NCBI GenBank assembly: GCA_032716605.1
Contig: CM064571.1
Span: forward strand, 12,407,720-12,471,719
Length of the DNA: 64,000 nucleotides
From: Paralithodes platypus
Lineage: Eukaryota; Arthropoda; Malacostraca; Decapoda; Lithodidae
Reading direction: 5' to 3'
Part shown: piece by piece, positions 56,469-64,000 of the stretch
Layout: each line of letters starts with the position of its first letter
Position numbering within the stretch: position 1 is the stretch's first letter
The notes under the pieces: generated by a model
The model's input: the letters and a program-made list of their open reading frames with translations, nothing else
Told to the model about the DNA's origin: nothing
Database searches by the model: none
Program-made: the position numbers and the translations under genes

Positions 56469-56965
56469 CTAACAAGATTCTATATAACGCCGGGCCGGCT
56501 GACGGGCTCTGGGTGCTAAAATCTCAGGTTGATAGTCTTCCTCAACCGGCATTTCAACTTGCTCTACCTGCCAATACTCCTCACCCACAAACGGTTTCAC
56601 TTTCTCAGCGGCCCTTTTCATAAACACACTCGTATAGGGATTTACTAGCTTATACGCAGCCTCGTCTCGGACTACTTCCGTGACTCTAAAGGGACCCACC
56701 CACTTTGCGTTCAACTTTTGGCTAGTCCCGGGTAGTGGATTCTCGTTCCTGATCCATACCATGTCGTCCACATTGACCTTTTCATTCCGGCGGTTCCGAT
56801 TAGCCACGTCTCTCAACTTCCTGGCCATGGTCAGTGTGGTCTGTTCCAGGACCTCTTTCGCGACGGACATAGCCTCTTGGCGTTCCTCATTCCTCCTGAC
56901 TAAAACGTCTTGCACCTCGTGCCTTGGTTCTGGATCAGGATTCTCCATCTTGGACAGGAAAGAAG
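56469..56965 (-). pseudogene. Gypsy integrase C-terminal fragment
   Basis: From the ATG at 56948 the frame encodes 159 residues. A helical stretch holds MARKLRDVANRNRR, then VNVDDMVWIRNENPLPGTSQ (58-77), KLNAKWVGPFRVTEV (78-92; the GPF signature) and YKLVNPYTSVFMKRA. The D-x-V-W-x-R ... GPF order is the C-terminal integrase region of Ty3/Gypsy polyproteins. The core DDE domain is missing: upstream the frame closes at a TAG near 56980, only about 350 bp from the primer-binding site. This marks a large internal deletion of gag and most of pol. Confidence 0.8.
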
Positions 56966-56969
56966 GATA

Positions 56970-57309
56970 ATTGATAGACCACTAATAACCGGAAAACACT
57001 AACCACCGCTATCTCAACTTTGCGGTTCCTTCACAGTCACTGTGATTCTTGCTGGTATCTGCTGCACTTAAAGATTCCCTGAAATATTACACTAACCGTA
57101 TTGAAATGTGGTAGCATGGCCAATACTGTTTGTGGTAACTATTTCACGGGTTGGTAGCGTGAAAAATGACAACTGCAACGCACTGATTCTAAACACCCGA
57201 GCGAAAGTGTAAGAACCAGTACTGTAGAGTCTCTTCTACGGGGAGTACGGGATTAATTCAGGAGCCCTGAACGGAACAGGAGCATGTCAAACCATGGACT
57301 CCTAAAGAA
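56970..57309 (-). other. Gypsy leader region
   Basis: About 340 bp between the primer-binding site and the integrase remnant. No gag-like coding is visible, which fits a deletion joining the leader to the end of pol. Confidence 0.5.
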
Positions 57310-57328
57310 ATCCCACCGCTGCCACCAC
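57310..57328 (-). promoter_or_regulatory. Primer-binding site complementary to tRNA-Leu
   Basis: The minus strand reads TGGTGGCAGCGGTGGGATT, one base inside the LTR. It is complementary to the 3' end of a eukaryotic tRNA-Leu (AAG/TAG type, ending AATCCCACCGCTGCCA plus CCA; recalled sequence). It fixes the orientation of the element. Confidence 0.82.
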
Positions 57329-57329
57329 T

Positions 57330-58882
57330 GTAATGGGAGGGGGGGGGGGGAAGGTATCTCTCATTCTTCACTTCCCTTCTTCTGCGAACAAGAGAGAGAG
57401 GTAGAGTAAGGGGTCAGAAAAACAAGGATTAAGCTGTGAAGGTGGAAAATAGGTACCGGTACTCAAGGATAGAAAGGAAGAGATGACGACAAACCCGTTA
57501 TTGCATTCTAATTAACGAGAGGACAACCCTGTTTGGTTGACCCACATCCAACATCCTTCGAGGAAGGGGAGAGGCTGCAACTCCGACACGATGATAAGAC
57601 CAAAGAACCACAAAAACCCCACTGAGACCTAGCATATTCTCTACTTTCTAGATATCACATTAGGATGTTTTTGGGAACGGTAATTCATTCGAATTATTTG
57701 ATCGCCCACCTTCAGGTGAACTGGCCGTCCCCATGGTTTTCTTATTCTTTATGCAATCGTGACTCATGCTCATTATTCAGGTACATTAGGACAATAGGAT
57801 AAATCGGAGGCTAGCAAAGACCAATCAAGAACTTCACCTTCAATGTTGGCTGACAAGACTTTAACTCTCGGTTAGGCTACTGGTACTACTCTTAGACCAA
57901 TTTAATACTGACAGCTCCGATTTACCATCCTGCCAACACATTTAGATCCAAATAGGTATGGGAGGATAGATACAAACATATTGCAGTAATCTTAAGCTTG
58001 ATATTAATATAAGGAACATTTTACCGTTTACAACTCTTAACATTGGTACCGTATGGTCCGTATCTAATTATCTCTATACCGTTAACCTGGGACCAATCCA
58101 TTACCGTACTGGGACAGTCTCTTAACCTAGGAGTAGGACTCGAACATTGCTGTCTATATCCACCCCATTCCTCTCAGTATTATACATCCCAATTCCGCTA
58201 GATACCGGTATCGGCCAGGCTTACCTGTAGGATTCTTCGGCCTACCGTATCCTGGGGTATAGGGGGTAATCATACATCATCCTGCGGTCCTTGAACCCTC
58301 GTACAGTACACAAGTTCAGCATCCTGCACTCAGCCAATGGGAGGGGTGAATCTCCAATTCTCCACCATCAGCAATTCAGCATCACATCGACTCCGTCCCA
58401 AACTCTGAATGGAGGGAAAGGAAGCCTATGTCCGGAGAAGAAGCGGGGAATGATGACAGAGACTGAGGGGTAGGTAGGTGTCTCTCTCGTAGGCCTGGGG
58501 TCACGACAGTGAGGGGCCGAGGGCCAGTGCCAGGGATCCCGCCAAAAAAGGGGAGGGTAACCACAAAGGGTGGCGTCACTTTGGTAGGAATTGGCGGTCT
58601 TTTTACACAAGGGGGCATTACTCTAAATTCGAAAAGGAAGGATTTTTACAGGGAATAACAAAAGGGGTGAAAGGATAAATTAGGCTTGAAAGTATTTTAG
58701 ATAGATTTGAGAATATTAGTTCTACTCCTGATCTAGGCTAATTCCCTCTTTACATAGACAAGGTTTAAACGATACGTTTCCCTTAAATATAGGGAAGAGT
58801 GAATGAAGGGGAAAAAGTCTTACAGTAAAGTCAAACCTTACAACATATACCAAAAGGGAAAGTACAATTTCTTCCCATTACA
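57330..58882 (-). repeat. Gypsy 5' LTR (right in plus orientation)
   Basis: 1,553 bp, starts TGTAATGGGA and ends CCCATTACA. Colinear with the LTR at 50837-52403. Confidence 0.93.
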
Positions 58883-58886
58883 CAGC

Positions 58887-60415
58887 TGTGTGGGAAGCCA
58901 TGAAAAGAGTGAAGTTGGGGAAAGCACCAGGAACAGATGGAGTGTGTGGGGAAATGTTGAGGTATGGTGGTGAGATAGTGATCGAATGGGTATGGAAAAT
59001 GTGCAAACTAGCATGGGAGAAGGGGAGTGCACCCGATGACTGGAAGACTGGCATAATAGTCCCCCTATATAAGGGCAAAGGGGAAAGAGGAGTGTGTGGT
59101 AACCACCGAGGAATATATCTTCTAAGCATAGTAGGGAAGGTATACAGTAGGGTAGTGATTGAGAGAGTGAGAGTGAGAGCGGAGAAATGGATAGGCGACG
59201 AGCAGGGAGGTTTTAGGAAGGGAGGAGAATGTGTAGATCAGATTTTTACCCTGAATTGTGTTGTGGAGAAATATCTGGAGAAGCAACAAAAGGTGTAGGT
59301 TGCCTTTATGGACTTGGAGAAGGCCTATGACAGAGTGGATAGAGAAGGTTTGTGGAAAGTACTTAGAATATACGGAGTAGATGGCAAGTTGCTGAAAGCA
59401 GTGAAGAGCATGTATGAGGGTGCAAAGGTGGCAGTACGTGTTGGGAGTGAGCAGAGCAAGTTCTTTGACCTGAATGCTGGGTTGAAATAGGGGTGTGTGA
59501 TATCCCTGTGGTTGTTTACTGTATATATGGATGGAGTATTGAAAGAAATACTATCAAGAGCAGTGGATGTTGGTGTATCGCTGAAAAGGGAGGGAATTGA
59601 GTGGAAGCTACCTACACTGCTGTTTGCGGATGATACAGTTCTGTTGAGTGATAATGAATGGGAGTTGCAGGGTCTGGTAAATGAGTTTGGAACAGTGTGC
59701 GAAAAACGGAATTTGAAGGTAAATGCGGGGAAGAGCAGGGTTATGGTCTTTGAAATGGGTGAAGTCACAGAGTGTAAGGTGAAGCTGAACGGTCAGGCTA
59801 TGGAGATAGTCAACTCTTTTAAGTATCTGGGCAGTGTGTTGAGTAAAGATGGGATTATGGATGAGGAAGTGCGGGAGAGGGTACAACAGGGGAAGAGGGT
59901 TGTAGGAACATTGAAAGCAGTAACAAGAAATAGGGTGGTCAGTATGGAAGTGAAGAAGTCCTTGCATGACAGTGTGGTAATCCCGACACTGACTAACGGA
60001 AGCGAAGCATGGACGTTGGTTGAGAGACTCAGACCAAAAGTGAGAGCAGTGTAAATGAATTACTTAAGAAGTGCGTGCGGAGTTACATGGAGGGATAGAC
60101 AGACTAATGAGGAAGTAAGAAGGAGGTGTGGTGTGGAGGTAGATGTGCTGGAAAGTGTGAAAAGGAATAACTTGAGATGGTTCAGCCATATGAAACGTAT
60201 GGAAAGCGAGAGAATGACTAAGAGGGTGTACGAGAGCGAGGTGGAGGGACATAGAGGGAGAGGTAGACCGAAAGAGAGGTGGAAGGATGGAGTGAGGAAG
60301 TATATTAACGAAGGCGGTGCTGGTTGGGGGGAGGGGCCTCGACTGACTGGGGACAGAGGTGCATGGGGCCGGTTCATTCGTGGCCACTCCTTCGGGGATC
60401 ACGGCGCCATGCAAT
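58887..60415 (+). pseudogene. LINE-R ORF2, downstream segment: reverse transcriptase and C-terminus
   Basis: RT blocks in order: GKAPGTDGVCGEML, DDWKTGIIVPLYKGKGER, NHRGIYLLSIVGKVYSRV, GFRKGGECVDQI, FMDLEKAYDRVDRE, LLFADDTVLL (active site), NSFKYLGSVLSKDG. A C-terminal part follows with NGSEAWTL, LRWFSHMKRMESERMTKRV and RGRGRPKERWKDGV. In-frame stops: TAG near 59296-59298, TAG at 59488-59490 (in the block usually LKQGC) and TAA at about 60052-60054. All lie at otherwise well conserved places, consistent with point decay after insertion. Confidence 0.88.
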
Positions 60416-60442
60416 AGATAGATAGATAGATCCCCCCTAAAG

Positions 60443-61373
60443 GGTAATTAATATATCCATAACAATCTACTCATATTAAGGTATATTGATTACAATAACC
60501 TTATCTGATGCAAGGATAGAATGATAGATCGCTATCAATATACCCAATGATTATATAATACTTTGTCGTATCCTTTTTTTAAACTCTTGACTATAGATGG
60601 TGCGAGTTTTGGACAATAAGGAAGTTGGAGTCATAAACATCAATACTAATCAGACATACAACAATTAGGAGAGTTTGTGATGGATGGAACATTTGCTGAA
60701 TTAGATGTTAAGTTTTCTTAAACATTTGTTTCCCTTAATTTAACCTAAGAAGCGCGTAGGTATGGTATTTGAAACGTCCCGCCAGGCGAAGGTAATTTGG
60801 TTCATTCCTGACTAAAATCGTAATTTTACCATTAATATCGTTATTACTTATTCATATGTGCCTATTTTACGTTTACTACACAGATAATAACATGTAACAA
60901 CACTAAAACAAGTGGGAATAGTGTTTGGATGGTCAAAATCGCGAATTATTGCCGACCAGTCATTCATGAAATGTAGAGCAGAAGCGAGGCACACCCTCCC
61001 CTTGCGAGGCCTGAAGCCAGACTGACTCACTCCCTCACACTCTCTGATACACCACACACTCGCTAGTCACATGACCACGCCTTAGAACCGGTTTGGAGAT
61101 ATTGGCATGATAAATACACCAATAAATATGGGAATAAGAGGACAAATAGGTGATAATTGAAGGGGCCGGCCGGGGAGGGGGGGAAGGAGGGGATTTTGAC
61201 ACATATGGAGGAGTGATAGAAGGTATGGAGGGGAATTATCTCACTTAAACACAATTTTTTTTTTTTTAAATGCTACTGGGGCCTTTTGAAAGTTTTTTTT
61301 TAGGCCTTGGCTCATATGAGGACGCTCGCCGTCGCTCAGTACGGACTCATATGAGGACGCTCACCGTCCATGG
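60443..61373. other. Mostly unassigned; MITE-I end at about 60600-60665
   Basis: GTGCGAGTTTTGGACAATAA then GGAAGTTGGAGTC matches one end of MITE-I (3414-3619). A G-rich purine block lies at 61160-61195, and CTCATATGAGGACGCTC is duplicated at 61311 and 61347. No gene recognised. Confidence 0.5.
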
Positions 61374-61700
61374 GTTAGGGAGCCCACCTCACTTTTTTGT
61401 AATCTTTCTCTCCCTCTCTCCTTGGCTTGTATCCATTCAGCCCCATTCAGCCTACTGTTTTAAGACGTTTACCCCCATCCAGGTGTCAATATTTTGTTTA
61501 CAGCAAGCTAAGTTTGTAAATTTTTCGATAGAAACATTTCTCCGGGAAAGCCGGATTTCTCCATACAATGCTGGCTCACTATCGCTCGCCAGGAAGAAAT
61601 CGACACCTGGATGGGGATGAACGTCTTAAAACAGTTGACTGAATGGGGCCAAATGGATACAAGCCAGGAAAAGAGATAAAATGAGATAAAGATAAAAAAA
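61374..61700 (+). mobile_element. MITE-B, right terminus replaced by MITE-C
   Basis: Left TTAGGGAGCCCACCTC, arms around CTCCGGGAAAGCCGGA, a deletion of the GCGAGCGGTAGCG segment in the left arm. The last 15-20 bases are lost where MITE-C begins. Confidence 0.82.
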
Positions 61701-61911
61701 AGCCGGTGTCACACGAGAGCTTTCATAGTCAACATTCGATGATCACAAATTTTCTGGCAACATTTCTGGAATATTTGGCCCTGGTATCGGAAACTAGACT
61801 GATGACAGATGAATTTAGGTGACCGAAAAAATCTGAATGATGACCTCTTAAGCTGCCAGACCAGTGTTGAGGATAAATCTTGATGGAAAAAGCGCTCGTG
61901 TGATACCAGCT
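61701..61911. mobile_element. MITE-C, about 211 bp
   Basis: Termini AGCCGGTGTCACACGAGAGC and, inverted, AGCTGGTATCACACGAGCGC. Superfamily unknown; ends of the GTGTCACACGAG type recall the Harbinger termini GYGTCATACAGAG in this window, but no TTA duplication is clear. Confidence 0.6.
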
Positions 61912-61975
61912 TTAGTAGCGCCGTTTATGGACAGAAATCTTTACATGGTGTTACCTAAAGAAATGAGAATGTTAA

Positions 61976-62187
61976 TTAACCCATACTGTACCGGAGACAA
62001 AATGTATATTATAGTTTGACTTCTATTATACGATTTTATTCAGCTTAAAAATGGCCTCCAGCAATTACCAGGCTTCAAACTATCTCACTTAACCATTTTT
62101 ACTACCACAGATCTTTCCTAAACTGCACAAAATCGTGTAAATATATCTATAATAAAATATAACCCACGTCGCTGGTACTCAGAGGAG
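61976..62187. mobile_element. MITE-F copy
   Basis: TTAACCCATACTGTACCGGA at the left, the inverse CCACGTCGCTGGTAC at the right; shared ACGATTTTATTCAGCTTA block. Confidence 0.7.
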
Positions 62188-62267
62188 TACTCCATCTAAT
62201 CTCTGTAAACACCACTCATTCCCACAGTATTCGTTCGGTATCAGGCGCTGCGAAGGGAAATAACTGT

Positions 62268-62647
62268 TTAAGGGGGGTGACCTGTTTTTGTTCTGTCTTT
62301 TTCTATCTTTCTTTGGCTTCTATCCATTTGGCCCCATTCAGCCTACTGTTTTAAGACGTTTATCCCAATCCAGGTGTCAATTTTTTACTGGTGAGCGGTA
62401 GCGAGCCAGCATATTTTTTTTTTTTTTTTACAGCAGGCTAAATTTGTACATTTTTCGATAGAAAAATTTCTCCGGCGAAGCCGGATTTCTTCATATAATG
62501 CTGGCTCGCTATCGCTCGCCAGGAAGAGATCGACACCTAGATGGGGATAAACGTCTTAAAATAGTTGGCTGAATGGGGCCGAATGGATACAAGCCAGGGA
62601 AAGAGAGAAAAGGACAGAATTAACAAAAGGCAGGTGACCCCCCTTAA
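62268..62647 (+). mobile_element. MITE-B, 380 bp, symmetric termini
   Basis: TTAAGGGGGGTGACCTG and CAGGTGACCCCCCTTAA are inverse over 17 bases. Same length as the copy at 49764-50143. It shares its right TTAA with the next MITE-A. Confidence 0.92.
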
Positions 62648-63017
62648 GGGGACAGTGGTAATTTTGGGGGTCTATTTATTTATATATTCATCTACTTTAT
62701 ATTTGCCTCCCTAGACCTCCATCAAACTTTAAACAAAAAAACATCCATTAGATCCACCTTTTATATTAATTTGTATATTTGAAAATGTCCCGGCCGAAGG
62801 CCATTTCTTCCAAATTTCCAGGCCCACTATCGTTCGCAACGGAAGAAAATTGACACCTAAATAGCACGAAGAGGTCTCTATATTGACAAAGAAACGGGGC
62901 GGAAGCTCGTTAATTAAATAGACGAACTAATGGGGCAAACATCTTAAAATCTGAAAACTAATATGGCTAAACATGAGGGAGATGGGGGTCTAGGAAAACG
63001 ACCCATCTTCCCTTTAA
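62644..63017 (-). mobile_element. MITE-A, 374 bp
   Basis: TTAAGGGGACAGTGG to CCATCTTCCCTTTAA; inverted core with decayed GGCCCACTATCGTTCGC and hairpin CCGGCCGAAGGCC. Confidence 0.85.
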
Positions 63018-63037
63018 GAATTCAAGGGTATGCATTC

Positions 63038-63432
63038 TTAAGGGAGCCCACCTCGCTTTTTTTATCTATCTCTCTCTCTTTCTTTGGCTTGTATCCATTC
63101 GGTCCCATTCAGCCTACTGTTTTACTATTTTTACTATTTTGTTTACTATTTTACTATTTTTCTATTTTCCTGGCGAGCGGTAACGAGCCAGCATATATAT
63201 ATTTTAGTTTTGACAACAAGCTAAATTTGTACATTTTTCGATACAAAAATGTCTCCGGCGAAGCCGGTATTCTCCATATAATGCTGGCTCGCTATCGCTC
63301 GCCAGGAAGAAATTGACACCTGGATAGGGATAAACGTCTTAAAACAGTTGGCTGAATGGCGCCGAATGGATACAAGCCAGGGAAAGAGAGGAAATGAGAG
63401 AAATATAAAAAAAAACGGTGACCCCCCCTTAA
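63038..63432 (+). mobile_element. MITE-B, 395 bp, asymmetric termini
   Basis: Left TTAAGGGAGCCCACCTCG, right CGGTGACCCCCCCTTAA. Part of the left arm is replaced by TTTACTATTTT repeats (63122-63165). Confidence 0.88.
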
Positions 63433-63485
63433 TAAATGTTTTACAAGTGTATTCGATGTGTAACCGGTAATTCTGGTAAATATCG

Positions 63486-64000
63486 ACGTTTACAGCTATA
63501 TAGTACGGTTGGCCAAATAAAGTCGTGTCTCCGCTGTCATTACGTTTACAGCTATATAGTACGGTTGGTCAAATAAAGTTGTGTCTCCGCTGTCATTACG
63601 TTTACAGCTATATAGTACGGTTGGTCAAATAAAGTTGTGTGTCTCCGCTGTCATTACGTTTACAGCTATATACTACGGTTGGCCAAATAAAGTCGTGTCT
63701 CCGCTGTCATTACGTTTACAGCTATATAGTACGGTTGGTCAAATAAAGTCGTGTCTCCGCTGTCATTACGTTTACAGCTATATAGTACGGTTGGTCAAAT
63801 AAAGTTGTGTGTCTCCGCTGTCATTACGTTTACAGCTATATAGTACGGTTGGCCAAATAAAGTTGTGTCTCCGCTGTCATTACGTTTACAGCTATATAGT
63901 ACGGTTGGCCAAATAAAGTTGTGTCTCCGCTGTCATTACGTTTACAGCTATATGCTACGGTTGGCCAAATAAAGTCGTGTCTCCGCTGTCATTACGTTTA
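63486..64000. repeat. 56/58-bp satellite derived from the MITE-D end; runs off the window
   Basis: Nine full units plus the start of a tenth, of length 56, 56, 58, 56, 56, 58, 56, 56, 56. The core is CGGTTGGYCAAATAAAGTYG then TGTCTCCGCTGTCATTACGT. The 58-bp units carry GTGTGTCTCC. Each unit has an AATAAA hexamer. The array continues beyond the window. Confidence 0.96.

Larger units (their letters stand above)
50837..58882 (-). mobile_element. Ty3/Gypsy-type LTR retrotransposon, internally deleted, nested in LINE-R
   Basis: Two LTRs of about 1.55 kb begin TGTAAYGGGA and end CCCRTTACA. They are flanked by CAGC at 50833-50836 and 58883-58886 (4-bp target duplication). The element is on the minus strand: the primer-binding site is at 57310-57328 next to the right-hand (5') LTR, and the only recognisable protein is an integrase C-terminus. 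Gag, protease, RT and most of integrase are missing. A CR1 copy (52590-55999) sits in the interior. I counted roughly two dozen substitutions and one 14-bp indel between the LTRs by eye, so the insertion is fairly young. Confidence 0.9.
50548..60430 (+). mobile_element. LINE-R (RTE-like non-LTR element) split by a Gypsy insertion
   Basis: The 12-bp target duplication TCCCCCCTAAAG is at 50536-50547 and 60431-60442. The 3' end is (ATAG)n at 60415-60430. Removing the Gypsy element (50837-58882) plus one CAGC gives a LINE of about 1.8 kb, 5'-truncated inside ORF2. A perfect duplication and a simple tail support target-primed insertion. Confidence 0.9.

Overview
The window reads as intergenic, repeat-dominated DNA of a large animal genome, most probably an arthropod and plausibly a decapod crustacean (inference). 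The reasons are a mix of CR1-type and other non-LTR retrotransposons, Penelope-like relics, a Gypsy LTR element, a PIF/Harbinger transposon, many TTAA-flanked MITEs, tRNA-derived SINEs with a CTTATGTT-type tail, and very abundant micro-, mini- and satellite DNA. There is no bacterial operon structure, and I found no intact host gene. One short open stretch (about 16935-17366, minus) looks like a decayed C-type-lectin exon. The longest open frames in the window are stop-free tandem repeats, not genes.

Labels used here. MITE-A and MITE-B are related TTAA-flanked families starting TTAAGGG that share a CCTGGCGAGCGATAGCGAG core; B is a foldback. MITE-F, G and H are TTAA-flanked families starting TTAACC. 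MITE-D and E are 209-211 bp TA-flanked families. MITE-C and I are short TIR elements. LINE-Y and LINE-Z are two Jockey-like non-LTR families, LINE-R is an RTE-like family, and CR1 is a CR1-type family.

Layout. 1-6.6 kb: Penelope RT relic, 28-bp minisatellite, dead LINE split by a SINE, MITEs, truncated LINE-Y. 6.6-9.6 kb: LINE-Z (minus) and a MITE-A. 10.3-16.6 kb: SINE pair, then LINE-Y split by a nearly intact CR1. 17-21.3 kb: lectin-like relic, Penelope endonuclease relic, foldback tRNA-like pair, MITE-B. 21.4-26.85 kb: about 160 copies of a 34-bp satellite. 27.8-29.6 kb: a two-length (24/27 bp) minisatellite. 30-32.5 kb: MITE-A and a second LINE-Z. 32.6-37.3 kb: three minisatellites, an old CR1-like fragment, MITEs. 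37.4-41.2 kb: chains of MITEs sharing TTAA sites. 41.3-43.8 kb: 33-bp and 18-bp minisatellites. 44-50.5 kb: more MITEs, one carrying a 2,390-bp Harbinger element. 50.2-60.4 kb: a four-level nest (MITE-A < LINE-R < Gypsy < CR1) with three sets of target duplications. 60.4-64 kb: MITEs, then a satellite whose monomer matches the end of MITE-D.

No genes here work together as a host pathway. The content is a layered record of transposition, and the layers give relative ages. Several tandem arrays can be traced to a transposon they grew from.
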